Part shown: one piece after another, positions 8,050 through 15,768 of the stretch
How the letters are laid out: the number at the start of each line of letters is the position of its first letter
Position numbering within the stretch: position 1 is the first letter of the stretch
Origin: JBHGBM01 sp041946965
Lineage (GTDB): Bacteria; Acidobacteriota; Terriglobia; Bryobacterales; Bryobacteraceae
Assembly: GCA_041946965.1 (NCBI GenBank)
Contig: JBHGBM010000012.1
Location: forward strand, 1-64,000
DNA length: 64,000 bases
Reading direction: 5' to 3'
The notes under the pieces: model-generated
What the model was told of the DNA's origin: nothing
Seen by the model: only the letters and a program-made list of their open reading frames with translations
Databases searched by the model: none
Made by a program: the position numbers and the translations under genes

Positions 8050-8648
8050 ACTGGCCGGCGTTCTACATGATCTGTTTTCTGCTCGGATTCGGCCTGAGCG
8101 TGATTTCCCTTCTGGCCGGAACCCTGCACCTGCACCTGCCGCACCTGCACCTGCACGATTTCCACGGGCTGGATTTCGGGCACGGCGACGCCGGAGCGGG
8201 CGCCGGACACGCGCAGGACGGTCCCTCGCCCTTCAACCTCACCACCATCGCCGCCTTTCTGGCCTGGTTCGGCGGCACGGGTTTTCTGCTCACCCACTAC
8301 TACAGCATGTGGTACGCGCTCGCGCTGGGCGTGGCCGGGCTGAGCGGGGTGGGCGGCGCGGCGGTGGTGTTCTGGTTTCTGGCCAAGGTGCTGATGTCGC
8401 ACGAGGAAAACCTGGACCCCGCCGATTACGACATGGTCGGGGTGCTCGGAAAAGTCAGTCTGCCGATTCGCGAAGGCGGCACCGGCGAGTTGATCTTCTC
8501 GCAGGGCGGAACGCGCCACGTTTCCGGCGCGCGCAGCGAGGACGGCAAGGCCATCCCCAAGGGGGCCGAGGTGGTGGTCACCCGGTATGACAAGGGGATT
8601 GCCTACGTGAAACCGTGGGAGGACCTGGCGGGCCCCACGATCCAGTGA
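8046..8648 (+). CDS. NfeD-like membrane protein with histidine-rich loop
   Basis: This 200-residue protein has a first membrane helix (about 5-26), then a histidine-rich segment (about 27-56, eight His among Leu, Asp and Gly), two more helices (about 65-85 and 92-115) and a C-terminal OB-like beta domain (about 130-195, VGVLGKVSLPIREGGTGELIF). NfeD/YuaF proteins partner flotillins, and here a flotillin follows 10 bases later with its own AGGAG site. The His-rich loop might bind a metal; that is inference. Assignment to the NfeD family rests on architecture and neighbourhood rather than a diagnostic motif. Confidence 0.65.
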   Translation: MNWPAFYMICFLLGFGLSVISLLAGTLHLHLPHLHLHDFHGLDFGHGDAGAGAGHAQDGPSPFNLTTIAAFLAWFGGTGFLLTHYYSMWYALALGVAGLSGVGGAAVVFWFLAKVLMSHEENLDPADYDMVGVLGKVSLPIREGGTGELIFSQGGTRHVSGARSEDGKAIPKGAEVVVTRYDKGIAYVKPWEDLAGPTIQ

Positions 8649-8658
8649 AGGAGAAGCC

Positions 8659-10101
8659 ATGATATCGGGTGAAGTCTTCGTCATCGCCGGGTTGATGCTG
8701 CTGGCCATCATGCTGCTGATGACCATGCTGGCCAAGTTGTACCGCAAAGCCGGGCCGCACGAGGCGCTGGTGGTGTACGGCTTCCGCGGCACGCGCATTA
8801 TCAAGGGCCGCGGCACGGTGATCTTTCCCATGGTGGAGAACTGCCGCTGCCTGTCGCTCGAGCTGATGTCGTTCGACGTGGCGCCGCAGCAGGACCTCTA
8901 TACCAAGCAGGGCGTGGCGGTCACGGTGGAAGCGGTGGCGCAGATCAAGGTGAAGTCGGATCCCGAGTCCGTGCAGACCGCCGCCGAACAGTTCCTCACC
9001 AAGACGCCGCAGGAGCGCGAGGGGCTCATCCGGCTGGTGATGGAAGGACACCTGCGCGGCATCATCGGCCAGCTCACGGTGGAAGAGATCGTGAAGCAGC
9101 CGGAGATGGTGGGGGAGCGCATGCGCTCCACCTGCGCCGACGATATGAACAAGATGGGGCTCGAGGTGATCTCATTCACCATCAAGGAAGTCAAGGACAA
9201 GAACGAGTACATCGCCAACATGGGGCGGCCGGACGTGGCGCGCATCCGCCGCGACGCCGACGTGGCCGCGGCCGAAGCCGAGCGCGACACGGCTATCAAG
9301 CGCGCCGAAGCGCAGCGCGCCGCGGCCGTGGCCAAGGCGCAGGCCGACCAGGAACGCGTGCTGGCGGAGACGCTCTCCCAGGCCAAGCAGGCTGAAGCCG
9401 GGCGCGACCTCGAGATCAAGAAAGCCACTTACCAGGAAACCGTGAAGAAGCAGCAGGCCCAGGCGGACAAGGCTTACGACATCCAGACCAACGTGATGCA
9501 GCAGCAGCTCATCGCCGAGCAGGTGAAAGTGCAGCAGGTGGAAAAGGAGCACGAAATCGCGGTGCAGGACGCCGAAATCAAGCGGCGCGAGCGTGAGCTG
9601 ATCGCCACGGTGCTGAAGCAGGCCGAGATCGAGCGGCAGCGCATCGAAACCCTGGCGGAGGCGGAGAAGCGGCGCCTGGTGATCGAAGCCGAGGGCCGCG
9701 CGGCGGCCATCCGGGCGCAGGGCGAGGCCGAGGCGGAGATCATTTACAAAAAGGGCGAGGCCGAGGCCAGGGCCATGAATGTGAAAGCCGAAGCTTACCA
9801 GGAGTGGAACCAGGCGGCGGTCGTGGACAAGCTGCTCACCGGCCTTCCCGAAGTGGTGAAGGCCATGGCCGCGCCGCTGGCCAACGTGGATAAGATCACC
9901 ATCGTCTCCACGGGCGATGGCAACGCCGCCGGCATGAACAAGATCACCGGCGACCTGACCAAAATGGCGGCGCAGATCCCGGCGCTGTTCGAGACGCTCT
10001 CCGGCATGCAGATCGGCGAGCTGCTCTCGAAAGTGAAGCTGATCGGCGAAAAAGGCGCCAATGCCCGGGAGAAGGGTAAATCCGCCGGCGGGGAAAGTTA
10101 G
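8659..10101 (+). CDS. Flotillin-like SPFH/Band 7 protein
   Basis: The 480-residue protein opens with a membrane anchor (residues 6-27), then an SPFH domain (about 30-215, GTVIFPMVENCRCLSLELMS, QDLYTKQGVAVTVEAVAQIK). A long Ala/Glu/Lys/Gln/Arg-rich coiled coil (about 220-400) and a C-terminal region with LLTGLPEVVKAMAAPL follow. This matches FloA/FloT/YqiK flotillins, which scaffold ordered membrane microdomains on the inner membrane. AGGAG lies 7 bases before the ATG. Its position between an NfeD-like gene and pspA repeats a known association of flotillins with envelope-stress factors. Confidence 0.92.
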   Translation: MISGEVFVIAGLMLLAIMLLMTMLAKLYRKAGPHEALVVYGFRGTRIIKGRGTVIFPMVENCRCLSLELMSFDVAPQQDLYTKQGVAVTVEAVAQIKVKSDPESVQTAAEQFLTKTPQEREGLIRLVMEGHLRGIIGQLTVEEIVKQPEMVGERMRSTCADDMNKMGLEVISFTIKEVKDKNEYIANMGRPDVARIRRDADVAAAEAERDTAIKRAEAQRAAAVAKAQADQERVLAETLSQAKQAEAGRDLEIKKATYQETVKKQQAQADKAYDIQTNVMQQQLIAEQVKVQQVEKEHEIAVQDAEIKRRERELIATVLKQAEIERQRIETLAEAEKRRLVIEAEGRAAAIRAQGEAEAEIIYKKGEAEARAMNVKAEAYQEWNQAAVVDKLLTGLPEVVKAMAAPLANVDKITIVSTGDGNAAGMNKITGDLTKMAAQIPALFETLSGMQIGELLSKVKLIGEKGANAREKGKSAGGES

Positions 10102-10116
10102 TTCGAGGAGGTAACC

Positions 10117-10776
10117 GTGTCCCTTTTAGAGAGAGTCTCAACTTTGGTTCGCGCCAATCTTAATGACCTGGTCGATAAGGCCGAGGATCCGGAGAAGATG
10201 ATCAAGCAGGTGGTTCTCGACATGGAGAACCAGTTCCTGCAAGTCAAGACCCAGGTGGCCATCGCCATGGCCGACCAGCACGTGCTGGAGAAGAAGCAGG
10301 CGGATAACCAGGAGAAGGTGGCGGAGTGGACGCGCAAGGCGGAAATGGCGCTGGACAAGGGCGATGAAGCCCTCGCCAGGGCCGCGCTGGAGCGTTCCCT
10401 CACCCACAAGCAGATGGCCGAGGCCTTCGGGCAGCAGGTAACGGACCAGCGGGTGCAGGTGGAGAACCTCAAGTCCGCGCTGCTGAAACTGGAGCAAAAA
10501 CTGGCGGAGGCGCGCTCGAAACGCGACGTGCTGCTCGCCCAGCACCGCCGCGCGCGCGCCTTGAGCCGCGCCGGGGAGGCGCAGATGGGAATGGGGGAAT
10601 CTTCCAACTCCGCCGCGTTCGACCGCATGAAGCATAAGGTCGAGGAAGCGGAAGCGGTCAGCCAGGCGACGGCGGAGCTGGTCACCGACGACGTGGACGA
10701 CAAGTTCGCGGCGCTCGAAAAGGAAGACCGCGTGGACCGCATGCTGGCGGAGCTGAAGGCGCGCCGCGGGAAGTGA
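10117..10776 (+). CDS. pspA: PspA/IM30 family membrane-stress protein
   Basis: The 219-residue protein is almost entirely helical and starts with the family signature SLLERVSTLVRANLNDLVDKAEDPEKMI. That stretch holds the N-terminal amphipathic helix that binds stressed membranes, followed by the long coiled-coil hairpin. PspA/IM30/Vipp1 proteins are ESCRT-III relatives that assemble on damaged inner membranes. The start is GTG at 10117, preceded by GAGGAGG. PspB, PspC and PspF are absent, so regulation differs from the enterobacterial system. The XRE protein at the head of the operon is the likely controller. Confidence 0.93.
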   Translation: MSLLERVSTLVRANLNDLVDKAEDPEKMIKQVVLDMENQFLQVKTQVAIAMADQHVLEKKQADNQEKVAEWTRKAEMALDKGDEALARAALERSLTHKQMAEAFGQQVTDQRVQVENLKSALLKLEQKLAEARSKRDVLLAQHRRARALSRAGEAQMGMGESSNSAAFDRMKHKVEEAEAVSQATAELVTDDVDDKFAALEKEDRVDRMLAELKARRGK

Positions 10777-10780
10777 TGCC

Positions 10781-11251
10781 GTGCGGCGGCTGTTCTGGTT
10801 CCCCACGCCGCGCGAGACCTACCGGGCGGCGGCTTGCGCCATCGGCTGCTTCGACGCGCGCTTCGAGCTGGCCGTGCGCAAGTTCCTGCGCCGCCGCGCC
10901 GGCCAGTGGGTCGATCACGTGAAGCTCGCCGGAGGCGTGCGCGCGCTGGCCTCGCCGGTGGAAGACTGGGAGCGTGAGTTCGCGCTGCGCCAGGTGCGCG
11001 CCGCGGCCTTTCTGCACGGCGCGGAGCACGTGATCCTGATGGCCCACGCCGATTGCGCCGCCTATGGAGGCCTGGCGGCGTTTCAGGGCGATGAAGCCCG
11101 GGAAGCCGCGCACCATCGCCGCGAGCTCGAGCGCGCCGCGGCGGCGGTGGCAGAGTCGTTTCCGGGAATGGCCGTAGAGCGCCTTTATCTCAACTTCGAG
11201 GGCGTGTGGGAGGCGGACGACACAGTTGAACACTCCGCCCGCGAGTATTAA
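10781..11251 (+). CDS. Small beta-carbonic-anhydrase-like protein
   Basis: The 156-residue product keeps the zinc and catalytic layout of beta-carbonic anhydrases: GCFDARF with Cys23 and the Asp25/Arg27 dyad, then HADC with His89 and Cys92. It is shorter than typical beta-CAs (about 200 residues) and the segments between motifs are divergent, so hydration of CO2 is possible but unproven. The start is GTG at 10781, five bases after the pspA stop. Its place in an envelope-stress operon is unusual. A related hydrolase or a zinc-sensing role would also fit. Confidence 0.65.
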   Translation: MRRLFWFPTPRETYRAAACAIGCFDARFELAVRKFLRRRAGQWVDHVKLAGGVRALASPVEDWEREFALRQVRAAAFLHGAEHVILMAHADCAAYGGLAAFQGDEAREAAHHRRELERAAAAVAESFPGMAVERLYLNFEGVWEADDTVEHSAREY

Positions 11252-11252
11252 G

Positions 11253-12185
11253 ATGCCAGTCATGCGCCTGCGCTTCGCCGCGCTGTTGCTGGCCGCCTGG
11301 CCGCTGGCCGCCATGCCGGTCGACGACCTCAGCGTGGCCCAGTACACCACGTACCTGAACGGGCTTTACACCCACACGGGCCAGAGCCGGGCGCCCGGCG
11401 CCCTCAATCACGGGTACGCGCAGACGGACGTTTATGACGCCTTCCAGAGATTCGGTTTGACCACCAGCCTGGACCCCTTCACGTACAACAGCTCGACGTA
11501 CAACAACGTGGTGGGGCTGCTGCCCGGCCTGGTTCATCCGGACCGGTACTACGTGCTCGGCGCGCACTACGACTCCGTGGCGAACAGCCCCGGAGCCGAC
11601 GACAACGGCAGCGGCGTGGCGGGCGTGATGGAGGCGGCCCGCGTCTTGAGCCGTTACCGGTTCGACGCGAGCCTGCTGTTCATCGCCTTCGACGTGGAGG
11701 AGGCAGGGCTGAGAGGCAGTTGGGCCTACGCCAACAGGCAGCACGCGCTGGGCACGGATATCCGGGGCATGGTCTCGCTCGATATGATCGCGTACAACTA
11801 CGGTTCCGCCAACCGGGCGAGCGTGGCCTGTACCTCTTCCAATGCGCTGCGCAGCACTCTCATCACCGCGCTCTCCACTTACTCCGGCATTACGGCCAAC
11901 GCCACGACCTCGAGCGCCAGCGACCATTACCCCTTCGAGGCAAACGGATACCAAGCCTGCCTCATGATCGAAGACCTGAGCCACTTCAACCCCTACTACC
12001 ACTCCGGGCTCGATTCGGTGGATACGGCGGGCCTGATCGATTACAACTTTGCCACCAACATGACCAGGGCGGCGGTCGGTTATCTGAGCGACTCCGCCAT
12101 GCTGGTGCCGGAGCCGGCACTTACGGTTCTGACCATCGCCGCGGCGCTCTGGATCATCCGCCGGCGGCGCTCCGCGGGAGCTTGA
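11253..12185 (+). CDS. M28-family aminopeptidase with PEP-CTERM anchor
   Basis: The 310-residue protein has a Sec signal (RLRFAALLLAAWPLAAM) and an M28 peptidase core. Both zinc sites are visible: GAHYDSV, GADDNGSG, DVEEAGLRGS, SLDMIAY and the final His in YYHSGLDSVD. It ends with VPEPA, a hydrophobic helix and RRRR, a PEP-CTERM signal that is normally processed by exosortase during surface sorting. No exosortase gene lies in the window. The gene starts just after the carbonic-anhydrase-like gene; ATG 11253 and 11262 are both possible. A peptidase exported from this stress operon is noteworthy. Confidence 0.88.
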   Translation: MPVMRLRFAALLLAAWPLAAMPVDDLSVAQYTTYLNGLYTHTGQSRAPGALNHGYAQTDVYDAFQRFGLTTSLDPFTYNSSTYNNVVGLLPGLVHPDRYYVLGAHYDSVANSPGADDNGSGVAGVMEAARVLSRYRFDASLLFIAFDVEEAGLRGSWAYANRQHALGTDIRGMVSLDMIAYNYGSANRASVACTSSNALRSTLITALSTYSGITANATTSSASDHYPFEANGYQACLMIEDLSHFNPYYHSGLDSVDTAGLIDYNFATNMTRAAVGYLSDSAMLVPEPALTVLTIAAALWIIRRRRSAGA

Positions 12186-12187
12186 TT

Positions 12188-13186
12188 ATGGGACTTCTCG
12201 ATTTCATCGGCAAGCAATTCATCGACGTTATTCAGTGGACCGAGCCCGAAGAGGGCATCCTGGCCTACCGGTATCCCATGCGGGACATGGAGATCCAGAA
12301 CGGCGCGGTGCTCACGGTGCGCGAGTCGCAGATGGCGGCCTTCGTCAACGAGGGCCGCATGGCGGACGTGTTCGGCCCCGGGCGGTACACGCTCACCACC
12401 AACACGCTGCCGGTGCTCACCAACCTGATGAACTGGGACAAGGCGTTCCAGTCGCCGTTCAAGAGCGACGTGTACTTCTTCTCCACGCGGCTGATCACGG
12501 ACCAGCGCTGGGGCACCCCCATGCCGGTGACCATCCGCGATAGGGAATTCGGAGCGGTGCGGCTGCGTGGTTTCGGCATTTACACCTACCGCCTGGCGGA
12601 CCCGCGTGCCTTCCACACGCGGGTGAGCGGCACGCGCGAGATCTACAAGGTGGGGGACCTGGAAGGGCAGCTCCGCAACACCATCGTGGCGCACATCGCG
12701 GACGCCTTCGCCAACAGCAACGTGCCGTTCCTGGACATGGCGGCGAACCAGATGGCGCTGGCGGGAAAGATCGCCGAGGCGGTGAAGCCGGTCTTCGCCG
12801 GACTGGGGCTGGCGCTGGACGGCTTCGTGGTGGAGACCCTCTCGCTGCCGGAAGAGCTGCAAAAGCTGCTCGACCAGCGCATCGGCATGAACATCGTGGG
12901 CGATATGGGCAGGTATACGCAGTTCCAGACCGCGCAGTCCATTCCGGAGGCCGCGCGCAACGAAGGCGGGGGCGCCGGGATCGGCGCGGGCTTGGGCGCC
13001 GGCATGGTGATGGCGCAGCAGATGATGAACGCCATGAAGCCGCCCGAGCAGATCCGGCCGGCGGCGCCGGAAGCGGCGCCGCAAGCCGCGCCGCCGGCCG
13101 GGGAAACCAAGTTTTGCATCGAATGCGGCAAGCCGATTCCGAAGCGATCGAAGTTCTGCGCGGAATGCGGCGCCGCGCAACAATGA
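12188..13186 (+). CDS. YdjI-type SPFH protein with C-terminal zinc ribbon
   Basis: This is a 332-residue protein of the virion-core-protein-like/YdjI branch of SPFH proteins. The start MGLLDFIGKQFIDVIQWTEP is typical. The SPFH region occupies about residues 20-255, followed by a Gly-rich linker, a Pro/Ala-rich stretch and a terminal double CxxC zinc ribbon (FCIECG and FCAECG, residues 309-328). In Bacillus subtilis YdjI lies in a PspA-containing operon and recruits PspA to membranes. I chose ATG 12188 although the frame is open further upstream. Its stop overlaps the next ATG (ATGA). Confidence 0.88.
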   Translation: MGLLDFIGKQFIDVIQWTEPEEGILAYRYPMRDMEIQNGAVLTVRESQMAAFVNEGRMADVFGPGRYTLTTNTLPVLTNLMNWDKAFQSPFKSDVYFFSTRLITDQRWGTPMPVTIRDREFGAVRLRGFGIYTYRLADPRAFHTRVSGTREIYKVGDLEGQLRNTIVAHIADAFANSNVPFLDMAANQMALAGKIAEAVKPVFAGLGLALDGFVVETLSLPEELQKLLDQRIGMNIVGDMGRYTQFQTAQSIPEAARNEGGGAGIGAGLGAGMVMAQQMMNAMKPPEQIRPAAPEAAPQAAPPAGETKFCIECGKPIPKRSKFCAECGAAQQ

Positions 13187-13584
13187 CAGGCATCGAGTGG
13201 ATTATCGAGGCGCACGGCTGTGACGCCGCTGCGCTGGCCGACGGCGCGCGATTGGCGGCGCTGTTCCAGACGCTGGTTGCCGAACTGGAACTGCACCCGG
13301 TGGGCGCGCCCTGCTGGCACCGTTTCCCCGGCACCGGCGGCCTGACCGGATTCGCCATGCTGGCCGAATCGCACCTGGCCTGCCACACTTTTCCCGAGCA
13401 CCACTCGCTGTGCCTGAACCTGTTCTGCTGCCGGCCCAGGCCGGATTGGGATTTCGAGGGCAACCTGAAGCGCATTTTCCACGCCGCGAGCGTCCGGGTG
13501 CGGCGTATCCAGAGACCATACGATGAGCCCGAGGACAACCAACTGCCCGAACTGCGGAGCGCCGATCCGATTCCGTTGGTCTAG
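13183..13584 (+). CDS. speD: S-adenosylmethionine decarboxylase family proenzyme (SpeD-like)
   Basis: The 133-residue protein has the self-cleaving core of bacterial class 1 SpeD. Glu62-Ser63 in AESHLACHTFPE would be the pyruvoyl-forming cleavage site, with His68 and Cys83 (LFCCR) at the positions of the processing and catalytic residues of the Thermotoga enzyme. Canonical SpeD makes the aminopropyl donor for spermidine. Some homologues have been shown to decarboxylate arginine or ornithine instead, so the substrate is open. It overlaps the YdjI-type gene by ATGA and the next gene by 62 bases. A spermidine synthase homologue is encoded further down the operon. Confidence 0.85.
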   Translation: MTGIEWIIEAHGCDAAALADGARLAALFQTLVAELELHPVGAPCWHRFPGTGGLTGFAMLAESHLACHTFPEHHSLCLNLFCCRPRPDWDFEGNLKRIFHAASVRVRRIQRPYDEPEDNQLPELRSADPIPLV

Positions 13585-14164
13585 CGCCGTCCAGACCACG
13601 TGCGGCTTCTGCCGCTCGATCCTCGTGCGCCGCGACGTGGATCTACAGAAGGTGGGCGTGGTTGCCGACCTGCCCGCGGACAGCTCACCGCTCCAGATCG
13701 GCTCGGAGGGCGTCTACCGCAACCGCGCGTTCACCGCCATCGGCCGCATCATCTACGAATACGAGCAGGGCGGCTGGAACGAGTGGCACATCCTGTTCAA
13801 CGACGGCGCCAGCGGCTGGCTGAGCGACGCGCAGGCGGAATACGCCGTCTCCTTCCTGACCAACCCGCCGTCGCCTTTGCCGCCCGCGGCGGAAATCACG
13901 CGCGGCCGCACGTTCCAGTGGGCCAACGCCGTGTTCCGCGTCACCGTCCTGACCGAGGCGCATTACAAGGGCGTGGAGGGAGAACTGCCGTTCGAATACT
14001 GGGATCACAGCACGGTGACGTTCGCCGACCTGCGCACCGCGGATGCGCGCTTCGCTACCATCGACTACAGCGAATCGCCGCCGCTGCTGTTCCTGGGCGA
14101 GGCGGTTGAGTTCGACGACCTGAAGCTGAAGAACCTGCGGGAGTTCGAGGGGTGGCGGCGATGA
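13523..14164 (+). CDS. Zinc-ribbon DUF4178 protein
   Basis: The 213-residue protein begins with a zinc ribbon (Cys8, Cys11, Cys27, Cys30) followed by a DUF4178 beta domain (about 55-200, YRNRAFTAIGRIIYEYEQGG, SGWLSDAQAEY). The function of DUF4178 is not known. These proteins accompany YdjI-type SPFH, PspA and polyamine enzymes in many genomes. The ATG lies 62 bases inside speD; the zinc ribbon starts at codon 8, so a later start would destroy it and the overlap looks genuine. It ends in ATGA overlap with the second DUF4178 gene. Confidence 0.75.
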   Translation: MSPRTTNCPNCGAPIRFRWSSAVQTTCGFCRSILVRRDVDLQKVGVVADLPADSSPLQIGSEGVYRNRAFTAIGRIIYEYEQGGWNEWHILFNDGASGWLSDAQAEYAVSFLTNPPSPLPPAAEITRGRTFQWANAVFRVTVLTEAHYKGVEGELPFEYWDHSTVTFADLRTADARFATIDYSESPPLLFLGEAVEFDDLKLKNLREFEGWRR

Positions 14165-15366
14165 GCGGACCGGTTCGCAACGTGGAGGGGCTGAACTGCC
14201 CCAACTGCGGCGCGCCGCAGACCATCCGCGGTTTCGGCCGCGCGCTCGCGGTGGTGTGCCCCAACTGCCACTCCGTGCTCGATGCGAAAGACCCCAGGCT
14301 GCAAGTGTTACAGCACTTCGAGGCCAAGGCCAGGCGCCTGCCGATTCCGCTGGGCACGCGCGGCACGCTTCAGGGCGGCGAATGGGAAGTCATCGGCTAC
14401 CAGGAACGCGAAACGCGCAGTGAAGGCGTCGCGTACCAGTGGCGGGAGTACGTCCTCTTCAACCCCTACAAGGGCTTCCGCTACCTGACCGAGTACAACG
14501 GGCACTGGAATTTCGTGCGGCCGGTTTCGGCGGCGCCGGGCGAAGGCGGCGTGGGGCCGCGTCCGCTGGTGAACTGGGCGGGCCAGCGGTATGTACACTT
14601 CACCACCGGTGAAGCGCGGACAGTCTACGTCCTCGGCGAATTTCCGTGGCAAGTGCGGGTGGGCGAGACGGTCACCTACCGCGACTACATCGCGCCGCCC
14701 AAAATGCTGAGCTCTGAGACCACCAAGAACGAGACCACGTGGTCGTTGGGCCAATACATGACGGGCGCGGAGGTCTGGGCGGCATTCAAGCTCCCCGGAC
14801 AGCCGCCGGCCGTCTCCGGCATTTTCGCCAACCAGCCCGCGCCGCCTTCGGACGTGGCCGGCATGTGGACGGCGGCGGTTTTTCTTCTGCTGGCGCTGGT
14901 CGTCCTCGCGCTGGGCATTTCCACCACCGCGCGCAACGAGGAAGTGTACCGGGCCCAATACACCTTCGCCGCCGGCGCCGTGACCACGCCGGTGTTCGAG
15001 CTGAAGGGCCGCCCCTCGGACGTGGCGGTCTCGACGCGCGTGGACCGCGGCGCCAACGCGTACATCCATTTCGCGCTGATCAACAACGGCACGTCGCAGG
15101 CGTTCAACTTCAGCCGCGAGGTGGAGGGCCGCGATACCGCCATGGTGTCCGCGGTGCCGTCGGGGCAGTACTATCTTCTGATCGACCCCGAGGCCGAGTC
15201 CGTGGACCGTTCCACCGGTTACCAGGTGACGGTGAAGCGCGACGTGCCGGTTGCGGGTTTCTACTGGATCGCGGGGCTGCTGCTGCTGGTCCCGCCGGCG
15301 GTCAAGAGCATGAAGGCGGGCAGCTTCGAAACCCGCCGCTGGCAGGAAAGCGATTACGCAAGCTGA
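14161..15366 (+). CDS. Larger zinc-ribbon DUF4178 membrane protein
   Basis: The 401-residue protein has an N-terminal zinc ribbon (Cys13, Cys16, Cys33, Cys36) and a DUF4178 domain (about 60-230, with GEWEVIGYQER and VTYRDYIAPPKML). A membrane helix follows (about 238-258), then a soluble beta domain (about 265-360) and a second helix (about 365-383). It is a longer relative of the preceding product and shares its start arrangement, so the two probably arose by duplication. Topology suggests a cytoplasmic sensor half and an extracytoplasmic beta domain between the two helices. Function is unknown. Confidence 0.75.
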   Translation: MSGPVRNVEGLNCPNCGAPQTIRGFGRALAVVCPNCHSVLDAKDPRLQVLQHFEAKARRLPIPLGTRGTLQGGEWEVIGYQERETRSEGVAYQWREYVLFNPYKGFRYLTEYNGHWNFVRPVSAAPGEGGVGPRPLVNWAGQRYVHFTTGEARTVYVLGEFPWQVRVGETVTYRDYIAPPKMLSSETTKNETTWSLGQYMTGAEVWAAFKLPGQPPAVSGIFANQPAPPSDVAGMWTAAVFLLLALVVLALGISTTARNEEVYRAQYTFAAGAVTTPVFELKGRPSDVAVSTRVDRGANAYIHFALINNGTSQAFNFSREVEGRDTAMVSAVPSGQYYLLIDPEAESVDRSTGYQVTVKRDVPVAGFYWIAGLLLLVPPAVKSMKAGSFETRRWQESDYAS

Positions 15367-15368
15367 TT

Positions 15369-15557
15369 ATGTTCCGGCACCCTGTTTATCTCGTTTACGG
15401 TTTTCTGGTGCTGCTCGCCACCGGAATGGCCGAGTACCGCGGTTGGACCCTGAGTTCGACGAGCGAATCGAAAAACGTGCCGCGCAGTGTGCGCGACAAC
15501 CCGGGCGCGTACCGCTCCATTTACCGCGGTTTCCCCCGTTACACAGGAGGCAAATGA
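15369..15557 (+). CDS. Small single-helix membrane protein of the DUF4178/DUF350 locus
   Basis: The 62-residue product has one hydrophobic helix (residues 5-20) and a soluble tail carrying RSVRDNPGAYRSIYRG and ending YTGGK. I recall similar tails in small proteins next to DUF4178 and DUF350 genes elsewhere, which suggests a conserved partner, but I cannot verify this here. It sits 2 bases after the DUF4178 gene and 1 base before the DUF350 start. An AGGAGG site for the next gene lies in its last codons. Confidence 0.65.
   Translation: MFRHPVYLVYGFLVLLATGMAEYRGWTLSSTSESKNVPRSVRDNPGAYRSIYRGFPRYTGGK
15545..15550 (+). promoter_or_regulatory. Consensus Shine-Dalgarno of the DUF350 gene
   Basis: AGGAGG is placed 8 bases before the ATG at 15559 and 11 before the ATG at 15562. 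It favours 15559 as the start of the DUF350 gene rather than the longer in-frame opening at 15487. Confidence 0.7.
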
Positions 15558-15558
15558 A

Positions 15559-15762
15559 ATGATGGATATCCCACTGGTGAACGCGATCGTCTTCGCCGCG
15601 CTCGGCATCCTGATCTTCGTGGTGTCGTTCGCCATTCTCGACAAGCTGACGCCCTACGCGCTGTGGCGCGAGATCGTGGAGGAAAAGAACGTCGCGCTCG
15701 CCGTGCTGGTCGGCGCTATGTCCCTGGGTATGTGCATCATTATCGCGGCCGCGGTGCACTAA
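15559..15762 (+). CDS. DUF350 two-helix membrane protein
   Basis: The 67-residue protein has two membrane helices (about 8-26 and 45-66) separated by a short charged loop (REIVEEKN), the single-repeat form of DUF350. The related Escherichia coli protein YjfL lies in a locus with the PspA-like YjfJ and a glutathionylspermidine-synthase-like ATP-grasp enzyme. The present arrangement beside PspA and polyamine enzymes therefore repeats a known theme. Function is unknown. It ends 6 bases before the spermidine synthase gene. Confidence 0.75.
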   Translation: MMDIPLVNAIVFAALGILIFVVSFAILDKLTPYALWREIVEEKNVALAVLVGAMSLGMCIIIAAAVH

Positions 15763-15768
15763 GCGCGC

